DNA of 64,000 bases from Anseranas semipalmata. Taxonomy: Eukaryota > Chordata > Aves > Anseriformes > Anseranatidae. The stretch is taken from NCBI GenBank assembly GCA_013399115.1, contig VXAA01003008.1, positions 393 through 64,392 of the forward strand, given 5' to 3'. A model generated the notes under the pieces. It had not been told where the DNA came from, ran no database searches, and saw only the letters and a program-made list of their open reading frames with translations. Of the stretch, positions 12,974-28,000 are shown one piece after another (the first letter of the stretch is position 1; every line of letters begins with the position of its first letter). The position numbers were made by a program, and so were the translations under genes.

Positions 12974-13090
12974 CTATAATACCATGAAGCTCATGATGAA
13001 TTCCAGTAGTTTTTGCCTGTTGTGCTGAGGTAGGAACGTAGTGCTAAGTTCCAAAATAGTGTCCCTCCTTTGTTTCGTCTGATTGAAAAC
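12974..13090 (-). CDS. GPAM: GPAM coding exon 20 (last), with stop
   Basis: Starts after a cag acceptor and encodes residues 792-829, from VFNQTKQRRDTILEL to KLLEFIMSFMVL, then TAG at 12976-12974. The C-terminal end is close to the mammalian protein. Confidence 0.95.
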   Translation of the reverse strand, partial: VFNQTKQRRDTILELSTTFLPQHNRQKLLEFIMSFMVL

Positions 13091-16000
13091 CTGAAACACA
13101 GCATGAATATACGTACTTATTACCTTATTCAAGTAATCACCTTTCTTAAGAAAGGAAACTAAGAAATAAGCACTGTGTATGATAAACAGCCAGCTCCTAA
13201 CAACAGTGAGGTACCAAACAGGCACTCAAAACACATCTGAATTGAAAATGTATGCATTTTGAAAACAAAAATTTGGATGCTATGCTCTAAGCAGATGCTG
13301 TCTAATTCCACCTTTCCAAAAGCAGAACAGACTAGAATAAAAATGATGGACACCTTTACCATAGGCTTTACTATAGGCTAACCACTGTTAGCTTATTTGA
13401 TACATCAGAACTCAAGAACAAAGACTTCAAAACCTTCATCTAGCAATACTTTGCCTAAATGCTGATGCTTTTAAAATTACAATGCCAAATCCCATCTGGT
13501 ATTCAGGAAGTCATGCCATTCTGATGAAAGAAATTTTTCATTTGCAAATTCTAGATAGACGATCTAAAATTTGAAATGTGAGTTGTATAGTGCAAAACTG
13601 ATCCTTTACTTCAAAAATAAAGAACATCTGTATCCTCACAGTGGACATTAGAAGTCCATTAGAATGGTGCTCCTGGAACATCAATTAGTGCCAAAACAAA
13701 ATTCAATAACTAACACTTTTTGAAGATTTAAGTAGTCATTCAAACCTAGATATAGCTGTCACTAAGCACACAGCATGCTCTTTGCCTTCCAACATTGTTA
13801 CCGATGTGCACCAAGGACACAGAGTATAACACAGAACTTTATTAGCTGGGAATAAAAACACCTGGTCTCCTAGCTATCAGCTGGATAAGTTTTCTCAGGT
13901 GCAAGAAGTGCCCTGTTCTGCACTGTGTGCTCCCTTCCTTCAGCCCTGAGCTTTAAGGAAAACAAAATGCTCAAAAGCCACGATACTTTTGCACAGACAC
14001 ATTCACAGATTTTAAACTGATGTTGCACAGGTTTCATGAGTTGTCAAAACTGTCCTTCTTGTTAAAATGAAACTTAACAGTCTCCAACTTTGATCACAGA
14101 ACACTTACCCCAATTTCCTTAAAGACTTTCACTGCATTTTTCACATGACTGTAGGTAGCGCTCTCAGCTGCAAGAAAGAATACACAGAGATAAACAAAGT
14201 GCGATTGAATTTGAGCTATCTTGCTGCCAGGAGGAACAGAAAGAATCAAATACAGTTCCAGAGAGAAACTGTTTGACATACCATACACAGCAACGTTCTT
14301 CTCCGTCCTGCTTATTAAGTGCTTGTGTAGCTTTTGAAGGTATTCAGACTCTGAAACAGGGCCACTAAAATTGTGCACGAAGATGACAGCAGAGCTATAT
14401 GCCTCCAGTAGAGGTCCCAGTAACCTCTGCAGGAAAGTGATGTACTGCTGGTGCTCTTCGGACTGACTCACCTAAGAAAGGGCAACAAGAGCTTAAAAGA
14501 CAGAGACCAGCAGAAATGAGAAATGACCCGCACCACAGTACATGGCAAAACGTCAGCCCAAATAATTCTTAGTACAACAAAGACTACAGGGGCACAAGAC
14601 AAGTGCATTATGAAAGCATAGCAAAAAAGTAGTTTACCAGGAAGGACAAACTAAGCACTGCATGTCACCAGTCAATACTACTTTTTTCTCCTCCAGAATA
14701 TTAGTAACATAATAACTATTTTCCCAACATAAAACTAAAGACATTATACTGTTCTGCAGCCAACAGAAATGTTGCCATACATCCATAAAGATGGAAATAA
14801 GTTTCCAAGTGTTAACAAGATATCCTAAACAGTGTTTGCATCAGCTCTGTAAGAAAACTGGTATAAGTCTAAAATCAACATGATCAATCTATGAAGTAAG
14901 AATAAAACATTTAGACACTAAGATACTTAGGCCTTTAGCAGGTCTCATGACGCTACCATTGCCTTTCCACCTCCCTATAAGATTATTTGATGTTTCTTCA
15001 GCTGTTTTCCCCATGGGAAGGAGAGAAAGGTGTTTTACCAACTGTAGCAAAACACAACAGACTAGTATTGGAACCAGCAAAAAGAAAAAGGTTGTATTGT
15101 TATCCCTCCTGAGTTAGTGAAGTAGTTTGTACCTCCGGCAACAGGCTTCAATGTTACTAGCCTTAGGATAACATTACCTTCAGGTAGCAATCTCTCTGCT
15201 CTTCTCCAAAATCACTATCTTCATCTTCCTCATCACTTCTCCAAGTTAATGGTTCAGGGAGTTTTTTATCCCACTGCTGCTCTGTAAGACTGGGACTAAC
15301 ATCCTCCTGATCATCCTGCTTAAATTTGAAAGACAAGGTGGTTAAATAGGTAACATAAATAAATAAATATAATTATATATATACATTTATATATATATAA
15401 TATAAATAACATGAAATCTAAGCAACCAACAGGTTTCTTTTATAATCTCATCCAACTAAATCAGTCCATTCATTAACCAGTATTTAATGAAAACAGGTGA
15501 GACCTAATTATAGACAGGGTTGAGATAAACAGAAAGAAAGAAATTTGGTGAAAAAGATTGTTTTTCTGTAGCTTGCCTGTCACAGAAAAGTGAAAATCTC
15601 TGCTGTAGTGTTGCTGAATCTTCCTACCAGCAGCCATGCAGCAGCAGTTGCCAAGAAAGTGTTTTCAATTGCATTCAGATAGAAAGCTGAGATGCTATCT
15701 GGATGTGGATGTTGCTAACCATTGTACTACTGTTACTTTAAGGACATATTAGTAAACTGTGTTTTATTGTATTAAAATAGCTGAAACTCAGTTAACATAG
15801 AATGCTATAAGTTGCTATTTTTAAGTGATAACCTACTGCCTCTAACAATGCTGTTCTTGTATTTGTCCCCATATGAGATATAGGTTGGAATATAACGAAT
15901 CAATTTTAATTGCAAAGGACCCAAATTGTTTAAATCTTGATTATGTCGAGACGCTAAGCCCCCTCTATCTGTTGTCACAGCAATTCCATTCTGCTATCTA

Positions 16001-19000
16001 ATCACCCTGACAGGCAGCATCCCAGTTTAGCCTACAAATCTACCTTCGGAGCAAGGCACGGATTTACACTCATACCTACCTAAGATGCAGGTGGGCGTCT
16101 TAGGTAAGTATACATTTCAAGGCTTTTGAGATTAGTGAATGATGGCAAGAATACCACTGGTGGAATTTTTGTTTGTTTGTTTGCTTTTCATCTATTTAGG
16201 AAAACAATTAATTTCAGTAAAATCTCATTATGACTATTGTCATAATATCCATGACAAAGAGAAAGGCTTCTGTACCAAATGAAGTGTAATATCTTTCCAA
16301 TCTCACAGTATGATCAGATGTTATATTCAGAATGAAACAATGGCCAGAAAATAAGTTAAAAAAAAAATCTAGAGAGATTACTATGTGTTGGGATTGTTTC
16401 TTATTTTTAGAAGTAGACAGCAGAGTCACAGGAAAAGAATTAAGAAATAAAAAAAGCATGGATCAATTTAATAGGAAATTTACCGATGTGTTAAAGTCAG
16501 CACTAAACCAAAAACATTAGGATGTGCAGAAACTAGCTAACCCTTTTAGAGAACAGGTTTTAAAAAACCCACAAACATTCCCAAGTCATGAAACAATCAT
16601 TGCTTATAGTGTTTGCACTGATTATGTAAATTCTTAATGTTTTAAAAGAATTAAGCTGGCATAGAATTTCACTAAGCTTAAGAAATTTACTGATGGAATA
16701 TCTATTTTTTAAGCATTCAAATGTTGCATTGGTGTTGTATGTCAGATAACACAGACGAGTATTTACATACTGCCTAACAGTTATCTATATCCCCAAAACT
16801 TAAAGAAGAACCCTCAAGACAGGTTGCATGCTTGAGTAGACAGAGGTGTGTTATCTGCTACTGTTCCCACCTATTTTGCTCATCTGTCCCCAGGCATAGA
16901 ACATACAGGTTTCTTCCCAATCCTCTGAGCAGCTTTCATTTTTGGATTTATTTAATAACAATTACACTTTAATACATGATAACATGTCACTAATTAAGAT
17001 AAAAAGCATACAGTACTAACTCCAAAGGAGGAGAAAGTTTAATATCCAGGAGTATCGAGTAAATATTACCTTCAATTACATGTATTAAAAATGGAAACAT
17101 GTATCAAAAGGTATGCAGTAAGACTAGAGTGGAGTAATGGCCATGAGCAAGTACACCAGAAGTAGCTCTAACCTCCTTTGAAACTGGAGAGCTGCAAAAA
17201 GAAAGCAGCCAAATATGTAACTCTCTTCCACGTGCTCTTTTACTTTTTGTCACTTCCCCCTGGGCTCCAAGGTTTGGTTACTGTACACAAAAATGTTTGG
17301 GAAGCAAAGGTATGCTGAGTCAGCTGTCCCCTGGTCCCCATGTTTCTTAACACCATATGCCTCTGACAGACTGCACCACACAGCAACTCCAATACACCAC
17401 TGAAACTTCACATTGTGCAAATAGAGGTTTACAGAATTCCTAGGTCAATGCAGAGGAGTCCAAGAACGCCAAAAGATCTGTTCTACAGACTCCTGTAGAG
17501 TAGAAATTAAATACCTGTGTAGCTATACTACAATTCTAAAGGGCTCCAAAAATAAAATAAATCCCCATTTCACAAGGCAATATAAAATATGTCATCTTTA
17601 GTAGGTTTAATGGAATGGTACGGTGACATTACACACAGTCGTTCGTAGCCTCAGTTTGACCATACCCAAATGTCTGATGCTTATAAACGTAAGAATCAAG
17701 CAGCATCAGACCTGGACTTGTAAATTTATTACAAGTCTTAAGTAATAACATATATTTAGAACAAGACTGACAGCTAACAAGCATAAAGTACCCACAGCTG
17801 AAGTCATGTGCAAGAAACAGCACATTTACTATCTCTGTCACCTTACCTCAGCCACCAGAAGAATACCATATTGTATTAGCCTTTCCACTGATTCATGGCA
17901 AACTTGATATATCACCTGACAAGGCTGCAAAACATAAAATGAAATGCACTAAATAACATAAAATAAAAAACTGCATCCATTATACTCATTATAGGCACAC
18001 CAGTTCCCTGTTCTGTATGAATTTTTTAGATATAGCATTATTATTCCTTTTAAACAAATTATTAAATTATTATTTTTTTACCACCATAATCCTAATGCAC
18101 CACTCTTGTCTGCCCTGGCAGACAGAGAGACATAAAAAATTACAGTGAAATAGAATATTTAAAATTTGTCCAAGTTTTTGGAAGAGAAACATTACTACAT
18201 TGGTAGAAAAACATATTAAATATTTTCCCCTTTTAATCATCTCTAAACAAATTTTAGTTTGTTAACAGTTCTGGAATAAAAATCATCATAAAACTACAAT
18301 CATTCAAATTTATACCAGTGATTTCTTTTGAATTTAAGGAAAATTACACTTTTAGGAAATCGCCTTGTGTGTTTTGAAACTGAATTTAAAAAAAAAAAAA
18401 AAAAAAAACACTTCTTTTACGCTGTTCATAACCAGGTAGGAAATATTTTTAAAGTTGAAAAAAAATAGTTTGCAACTCTGGAGGCAGAAGGATGAGATTA
18501 CTGAAGAACTCTACCATATGAGCTACATTACTGCCCAGACAAAAACACTAAATTTGGCTTATGCTTCATTTAAAAAGGCAAGATTCAGAAAAAAAAAAAG
18601 TGTGCAAATTTAAGAACTAATTCAAGAATCTCTAGAATTCTAAGTAACTTGTACATATAAGAAAAAAAAAATCTATCATTGAAAATTGTAGGTATACAGA
18701 GCATCTTTCAAAACTGCAATAACATGAGTTCTCTTCAACATTTTGCAACAAACCAAAAAACAAAGTCAGGCCATATTTAAAATTGTCACTAATTATTACG
18801 TATGACACTGTGCGACTCTTGCACAACTATGTAAATTAAGATTATATTTAGAATCCAGAGTCTTAGTTTCCACTGTAATTTCAATCATGCATGCAAACTC
18901 ATATAAGTTTGGTACTCTCAAATCTTTTATTTGTTTAAATCAAAATATTTAAATAGCTTTGGGGGAGTGCAGATAATACTTGTAATAGTCTAATGACATA

Positions 19001-22000
19001 AGTGAGACAACATGTTAGAAGGTATTAAGAAATCCAACCTTCAGCTGTGGAAAGCTGACAGAGAGAGATCAACCTTTCTTTCTCAGGAAAAGCCTGATGC
19101 CAGCACAGTAGATATGCTTCAGGGTCACCCCAATATCACACGCTTAGCAATTGCACAAGCAGCAAGTATGCACTCAGTATGTATCCCCTAAACCTGACTG
19201 ACTGATTTTGTTATACCTTGCCAAGGAAACTACATAGTGACAAGAATGTGGTAAGTTAATTCACGTGTCTTTTGGATGAACTGTTCTGATGCAACTACAC
19301 TCATGCAAATGTTCAGACATTTCCTTGAAACAAATGGTAACAACACCATTTTATTTTTTTTCAAATGATGTTCAACTTCCTGCTACCCATTATCATCAGA
19401 CTGCACTTACAGTAAACATATCAGAATCAAGACACTTGAAGAAAGCATTAATTCTCTTTTAATTAACAAAGGCAGAAAAAGAAGTTGAAAAGTGGATGAT
19501 TAATGCAATCACTTACCAAAGATATAGTAAATTCATTAGAAAGCAAGTAACACAAGCTCGCAGCTTTTCGGACAAGGTGTTCTTGACTAATCAAACTGGG
19601 GGAAGCACCATTGGTACCATTTCTGTACCTCTTACTCTGAACTGCATGAAGACTGCAGGCTAGAGCAGAAATAAACATAACCAGAGTTTTTCCAAAGGGC
19701 TTTACAACAAAGGAAACTTAAACTTTTGTTTTGTCTATTTCTAGGCCTAGAAACAGTCAAATATTACACATGGAATTGAAAAATAAAGATAGAAATCACC
19801 ACTATTCCTTTTGTGTTTAACTTATCTCAGGTTGAAACAAAATCTCATTCAAATATTGCTAAACAAAGCACAGGTTCTGCCATATTGGCTCAAAAACTCC
19901 AATAGTGCCTTGCCTACGGCAGTGACCAATGTATGAATACTTCCAAAAAAGATAAACGATGATGGGAAAATTGAGCGGAAACACTCCACAAAACAAAAAC
20001 AAGTTTACTTCAACATTGACTTCGTTAGGGTAAACAAGGGCTTAGGCAGGGAGGTGAGAAATATATATTAGTAAATTACATGAAAAACTGGGGGGGGTTG
20101 AGTGCAGACAGTTTGACTTCATGGGTCACAGGGAAGTCTTTCCACGGTAAACCCCAGCACATACCAATAATTGCCTCTTTAATGAATACATGAAGAACTC
20201 CATTGCTGTAGAAGTTGAGTTCAAAGACAGCAGGTATCGTTGTGCTGGGAGTGATGAAGAACTCATTGTTTCGGCTAGTGTTTGTGATATTTACACAGTT
20301 CCCCAACAAATGGATGGCATGCATGACAACATCATCTGAGTTCCCTGAAAAACCCAAGTCAAAGTCACGGGCTAAGACCTCTTCCTTCATGGAGAAGAAA
20401 TCTTCTACCAATCTAGAAAGATCAGTTCCCTAGAAATAAAAACAGAATCGCAAAGTAAAATAATTTTTTGCACAAGAGTTTATCTGTAAATTGCACGTAT
20501 ATAGCAAACACATAAAGAGACATTGATTTTCAATAATCCAAAGCCCAACAGTCCTATTAGAAAGCCTTGTTTTTCACTGAAATAGACCATGGGTTTGAAT
20601 TACATACAATTAAAGCCATGCAGCTATTTAAGAATGCAAATTTTTTGTTTGATTCTTAGTTTATTTCACAACCTACAAAAACCTAACTCGTTCTGTAAGA
20701 GGATATGCTAGAGATCTCATATTTCCATTACCTCCACTATAAAATGAATGATCAATTTATCTGGTAACAGAACTCACAAGTGGTTGGAGACATGAGGAAG
20801 AGCTTCTCCTCAAGCAATTGCTTTCCTTGTTTTTTGGCAAGAAAGCCTCAGATCACGTAATAGAATGCTTCTTTCATCCCGTTATTTTAGGAAATTGGAA
20901 AGAGTGGACTGATGGGAATAGTGATACTGTCTTTGACTGGGAAGATTACATATCTGACCAATATTTTTCAATGTGTTCTCAATTTACATGTAATAAAAGC
21001 TTCAAATTAGGGGGAAAAGGAATTTCAGACAAAATGCCAAACATACTTGTAGGAGGGAAAAAAAAAAGTTTTTCCAAGCCCCATACATAAGGTTCAGTTA
21101 AACATTAGAATCATTCTGACAACATAATACAATATTCTATTACCAAGAAACAGCAAAACTCACATGAAAATTAATTGAAGATTAACATTCAGTGGTAAAT
21201 GTGTTTAAACATCAGAGATCTAAAATGTGATCTTAATACAATGAACCAAACCTGTTTACTCTTTAAAAAAGGCATAACTAAATTTTGAATTTCAAAATCT
21301 ATTTCTATATGAATATTTATTATCTCATCAATAACAGATTATCTCCAAGCTTCCACTACCAACCAAAATATCAGAGTACATGAAATCCACTTCAAATACA
21401 TCCGTCTTCTTTCATCAGTATCATGCAATAGTAGAATGCATACAGTGTTTTTAATTAACAAGTCTAAAGCGCTGTTTGGCCATTCAAGCAGCACAGAAGC
21501 CTTACCTGCCTATGTCTGTAGAGCAGTAAACAGGCAACAATGTGGGTAGACATCACTGCACAGGACTTGTTAGCAGCTAGAGGTAAACAAGACAAAGTTA
21601 AACTGAAACACTTCAATCACCTGAGAAGTTTAGAACATCATTACAAGTGAAACAGTAGCCACTACTTAAAAAAATAAAAATAAAAATAGTGATACTGGCA
21701 TAGAACTGTACCTTCTGAATGAAATATAAAGCATATTATGCTTATATAATAACAATAAAAGGGTATGAGCTGTAGAATTTCCCTGGCACTACTGCATGTT
21801 AGCCCTTAGTGCTTCAGCTCCTTCTAGCAATACATGATGATCACATTCACCCTACAGAAGTACTGTAAAGACCAGGGAGAATTCTGGAGCATTGTAGGCA
21901 TATAAAATATTAATGTAGTCTAACTACAGTAACTTGAACTCGGAAGCCTGAGTAAAACTCAAAAAGTTTACTAAGCTACAAGTACTGTTTTGTACACATC

Positions 22001-25000
22001 TCTTACATCACAAATCACAGACCTGCTGACTGAAATACACACCACATAGCCTATAAACCTGGCAACACTGATCCATGCAGCTAGATGAATTCAGGAGAGT
22101 AGTAACATAAATAATGCCTGCAAGCCAGTGCAGTAACTTCTTACATGATGTGATAAGAAATCAATGTATCAATATGACATCATGACATCAACTCAAACAC
22201 TTCAAAGTATATCAAGTCCAGTATACTAATGCAATGAATACACAAGTTACCAATTTAAACAGAAAGAATGTTTGTACCCAACCAGAAAGAGCTTATTAAA
22301 CGTTGCAGAGGGAGGGAGGAAGGCAAAGGAAGAAGAACTGTCAAGAAAGCATGTGAAGTCATGAAATGATCACCTGAATGGAGGGAATTTGGAAGTATGA
22401 CACTATCAAACAGCAAGTTAGTTCATGCAATCAGCAAGACAAAATAGGTAGCCGATAGCGATACTGAAACACTTACTGAATAAAATATGCTCAGCCAAGT
22501 TGGCTATCAGCTCTCTTCTGTAGGGCTCACTGGTTATATCCCTGGAATTAGGCAGCGAAGCCTCTGTACCTTCATCCACAGTATCATTAGGTCTGAATAC
22601 AAAATAAAAATTTGTATTATGACATTTAGATTTAGACTTTTTTTTTTTTGATACACTAGCTGAACTACAGTGCAAAAATACACTATGCATTCTGGTAAGG
22701 GCAGAAAGAATGCAACTCTTGGAATAAATTGCACAGTTACAGTCATCTGAGATTCTTCTTTGTCTATACACAATTAGATTATCCTTGGAGAGTTCAAGCA
22801 TTGTTTGAAATATAATGCAGAACACTAAAAACACAAATGAAAAAAAAAAAAAGAAAAAAAAACAACCAGCCTGTCCTCCCTCTCCCCAACAACCAAAAAA
22901 TCTCTACCTTGATGGAAGTATAGCTGGTAACAAAGCTTGTTCCAGAGAAAGAGGAGCAGGCACAGGTTTTTGACTTTGGCTGTTGACATATTCCTATTAA
23001 GAGAAGGCTTGTTATTTTTTTTGTACTTTTCCCACTTTACTTTTGCATTCAACTGACAACACCATTTATATGAAAAAGGCAATTATTCAAAAATACAACT
23101 GCAACTAAAAGCAGCTCACATTAGAAGAGTAGTAATAAGGTTACAGAAGTGACGAGTTTGCAACAGTTTATTCACTTTTGATTCTCTTTTACTAAAAGGA
23201 AAACTTTCCACAGCAACTTTCCACACACTGCAACAAAAACAATACATAATCCCTGTCAGCAGCTTGCTGGGAACAACTCCTTTGAGATGAGCTTCTCTGT
23301 GATTAAATTAATGAAAACTGCCTTCATCAGCATGAATGAGAGTGAAGTCTAATACCCATTCAGAACGCACAAGGAGATTATAATTATTGCTTGCACTGCT
23401 TTCTTCAAACACCAGGTTAGGGAACATCTCCATAGGTAAACACCACTATAGAAGGTCTAGCTTTAAGACATCACAAAATTGAAGCACCCAGGAAGCAGGC
23501 ATTGTACCACATAGTTGAAATTCTTGAATCCCAAATTTCTCAGAAGCCTCTCCTTACAGGTTAGCATTTACATTACTCTGTTTTCAGGACACTGTGTTCT
23601 TCCAGTTCCTATGAAGACTGATGTGGGAAACTACAGCGCCACTTAGCCCACTGCTCAGGAAAAGTTCTCTCCCAGGAAAGCTGCTTAAAAGACCTTCACG
23701 GCCAACTCTCCCTCTTCAGCTTCTAATTCTGTACTCAGAACTGCAAAAGCTCAAGATTAACCCCAAAAGCTCATCTTCTTAGAAAAGCCTGCAGTGATAC
23801 TGCAAACTGCAATTTAAAAATGGTATAGTTACACCTCTGCAAATCTTGGTTAAGGCATACTTAAACAATTTATGTCATGCTTATTATATTTCTGAAGTAC
23901 AAGAATGAATACACATACAAATAAGACCTGGCAGAGGTTGCTAGGAAGGTACAGGGTGATCAGTATTTCACTAGATTAAGAGGGCAGATAACCTTCTTTT
24001 CCTTATACTTATCCAAGAGCAATTGTTAGCTCTCTACCAAGAATAGCCTGGAAGTGACCCAAGATTTCTTCTTTGGAAGTGAATTAATATCTTTCCCTAC
24101 TACTCTAATTATAATGCAGTGCAGACAGTCACAATAATTTCATGCTGTGGTAATTGAACCCTCCAAAGCTCTCCAACCTACTGCTTTTCCGAGAGAAGTA
24201 GGGCAGAAAGAAGAATGCCTAATTAATTTGAATAATGTTCTAGTAGGTTGTTGTTACAGCAGTTAATCTTATTAAAGCCATGCTAAAAATAAGGTATACT
24301 GTAGCAGAACACAGATTAGTGAAATGCAGATAAATTAAGTATAATACTAGTAGATTCTGCAAAGAGATCGGGGAAAAAAAGTGAAGGCGGCTAGTATTTC
24401 ACCAGCTCCTTCCCCAAGAAACTACAGAACAGTATTTTGTGAATTAGTATAGGTAATAGGTGCAAACTAATAATGAGCTACAGAATATGTAGATTTGGTG
24501 ATGTATGATCCATGATGCTTTCATAGCTACTAATTTGCTTAGCAACTTAAATCCAGAGAGACAATTGCTGTTCCTCAACAATAGTGTAAACCATTGCATT
24601 ACTTAAACTGGAGAACAGTATTCAGTTTCCTTCAACTCCGTATGCCTATACAACTTAAAGAATTACTACATGGTAGACGGATCACTTCAAAAACAAAAAA
24701 ACTGTGAGAATACTTACACTACTTCAAAACTAACACAATCCTTCATATCAACTTTGAAAGTATTTCAACTTAACATAATTGTGTTTGAAGACTCGTGCTT
24801 TCAGCAAAAGCATGAGTTACACACTTTTGTCCTACTGGAATAGACTTCTGCAGATAATGCTGATAATGACAACTCCCAGTGAGAAAATAAAAATAAATGT
24901 CCTGTTACTGAAACAGCAAAAACATCAAACCTTCAAAAGAAATCTTAAAAATATCAAACTTACTTTTAAGGAAAATGGTTGTGCAAAATCTACTCTGACA

Positions 25001-28000
25001 CACCCATAATTCTTCCGCAGCATTCTGAAGACTCCTCTGGCTATACTCCAAAGACTTTCGTTCTTCTTAGGATTGCCCTGGAAAACATGAGTAGTAGTTG
25101 TATTTTTTTTTTACTTGTTTTTTCTTCTAATTTGCAATTAAAAGATTATATTTAAAATTAAAATGCATCCAACAAACAAGGCCGAATCTTCTGACACACC
25201 TTATAACTTCAAGTAAGTCTAGAGAACTATTGTTTTCCATATATATAACCATTTGAATGTATTATTTTTTATGTAATGAATTTGCATTCAGAAGTATGTT
25301 ACCCATGCCTCGGCACTCCCTATCAGAGAGGTTTTGTGATTCATGGCTCTACACTCTTCAACACTAATGCCAAGTGCATGTGACAGAGAACAACTAGCAC
25401 ATAATTTAACTGTGTAACACATTCTCCTGCACATAAACAGAAAATCCCCAAGGCAAAACAAGCTGTTCAATTGCTCTTACCAGCTGTTCGCTGTTATAGT
25501 GACCTTCAATTATGCGATCATAGGAGATTCCCACAGGTATAATTAGGACGTCAGGAGTAGCATTTGAGAAGAGAGCATCCACCACCACAGATAAGAGACC
25601 CGCTCTAGCACTGGATGTCTTTCCACTTCGAGACCGTGTGCCTTCCAAGAATATTTCTAAAAACTGATGCTGTCTCAACAATTCTTCTATGTGCTGAATA
25701 TAAAGAGACAGAAAAAGAAGAAACAATATCTTCATACACTGGCAAGTTCACATTTGAAACAAATTGCTCCTTATCAGCAACCATTTCCTTTTAAAAACAT
25801 TGGAAGACCATGAGTTGGCATGAATACTTGTAAAAAAAGAAAAACAAAAGCAGTAATTAATGCTTGACACAAACCCAGACCAAACTGCAATTTAATTTGC
25901 ATGAATATACAAGAAGTATAATGCCATTTGTTCAAGAACATCTCTAGCAATGAGTTGATCTAGCTGATTTGCATACATCTCTTCTGGTTCCTCAGTACAT
26001 CCCATCTTCCAAGATGCAAATAAAGCTACTTTACTGAAATGCACAAAGAAGTGCATCAGCACATCATAAACAGAGTATTCCATTAAGTTAATAAAATCAC
26101 TGTAGATATGCCCCAGTACAAAAGAAATGAGAGAAACAAGGCTTAAGTTTAACATTAATTCAGAGAGATTGATTCCACTTTCTTTAACAAGGATTACACA
26201 ATGTGAAAATCTTCTCATCCTCAAAGGTACTGGGCATTCAATTCTCTATTATTTCACACTTTCAAGACTTGATTCAAAAATGTATCCTGCTTTTCTAGCA
26301 TGAACCCCAAGACAAATTCAAAGCAGTAAAAAACATCCCCAGACTGATGGAATTCACTCCCCCACTTGCCACCCAACTGAAATGCTACCTCTGGACACAA
26401 AGATAAGAAGTACATACCACATAGAGCAAAGCTCTGTAGAGGAAGTCCTTACGACCATCAGGACTCTGATCTAACTTTCGACGAATGAAAAAGCCTCCTA
26501 GCTTGCGGATCAACGTGCTACACAATAAAGAAGAATTATACTCATTGGTTTCAGTTTGTAGGAAACTACTACACGGCCAGTACAAAATTCCTAGCACACA
26601 ACAGGAACTGAAATCACTGAATTTCCCCAAGACTAAAGTGTATTATTCTATTTGCACATGATGGGACCACATAAATATCACTCTTTTGAATGAAATAGGC
26701 TACTCTACACTGTCTTGCTCCATTTCACTACATTAACAGACCATTTACCCTCTGTAGTGATCCTGACCATTGTACATCAAGGAGTTAGTGACCCAAAGAT
26801 CAGTTAACCTGAGTCGGCCCAAATCTGTGTTGTGCTGCATGTACAGCTTGGCCCTCATGCCTGTGTTGTGCTGCACATATGCCTTGGCTGCAGGATAACC
26901 TCAGCCAGCTAATTTTAACATAGGAGCCTGCAGGCAGCTCCCACTTAATACCAGCAATTACACCACCTGTGTGGCCTTCTCTTTATCTAAAAGCGCACCA
27001 AGAAGTTCTCATGATAACATCCTTTCTGATTGGCAGAAGAAATGATGAATAGAGTTGTTTTCTTGCAATAAAATCCTGCACAAGCTTGAGTGGCCAAAAT
27101 GAAGTAACCTTTTCTGTGGGCAGCATCTGCAGCGTGCTGCGTGTGGATCAGAGGCCTGTTGGATGCTGCACAACTCTAGGTTCCCAGCATCTAAAGGGGC
27201 ATTAGATTACCTATGCTAGTCTTTCTTTCTTTACAGTGTTAGTTCTAATTAACAGCATTTTAAATGTTACTCTATAGCATCTGAGTGCCTTTCTTACTGG
27301 GATGATCATGGACCAGCACCTACTGGTGCAAAACACCCTCCGAGTCAAGATATTCCCCCTCTTTCCTTGTTATTTCCCAAAATATCTTCAGAGATCAGGT
27401 ATTCCCAAGTTCTTGCTCACTGGCAAAAAAACTACCTAAAAGACTTTCAGATGTTCTTCAGCCACCAGAAATACAAGTTAAACAGAGATCAAATTGGAGT
27501 ACTTTCCCACAATTTGTTATTCACTCAGTACTGTCACTGCCCAATAGCCAGTTCATTAAACTTTATAAAGAATGGTTGTCTATTCACATATGTTTTTCAC
27601 ATTCTAATATTTCCTTGGTCACCTACCCACTTTGAGACTCCTAGAAGAAATTAATATTATTCCTTATCCCACTTAAGCTATGACAGAATTTCTCAAAAGG
27701 ATTCCCCAACCTCAGTCTTTTTCAAATAAGAGGTTCCACATAGCTTACTATCTTTACCTGAAGATGGGGATGTTGAGATTGTTCCCTGCAGCAATATAGG
27801 GTGCTTTGATGTTATGGCAGAAAAGTATGAATGTAAGGAGCAGGTAGTCAATGTGAGATTTATGAACAGGCAAGAAAATAAGAGGCAAATTCATCTATGG
27901 AAGAGAGAGAAGAAAAAAAAAAATAAGTTGATAAGAAATGTGGAACATTACTCCTTTTCTAAAATCCGTCATTGAGATTGCTAGCATATTATCAGAACTG

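Noticed and set aside
20818..21090. 90-codon plus-strand frame in a GPAM intron (starts MLSLFFGKKASDHVIE)
   Set aside because: It looks protein-like in composition but shows no recognisable domain and no splice partners. Frames this long occur by chance in 64 kb.
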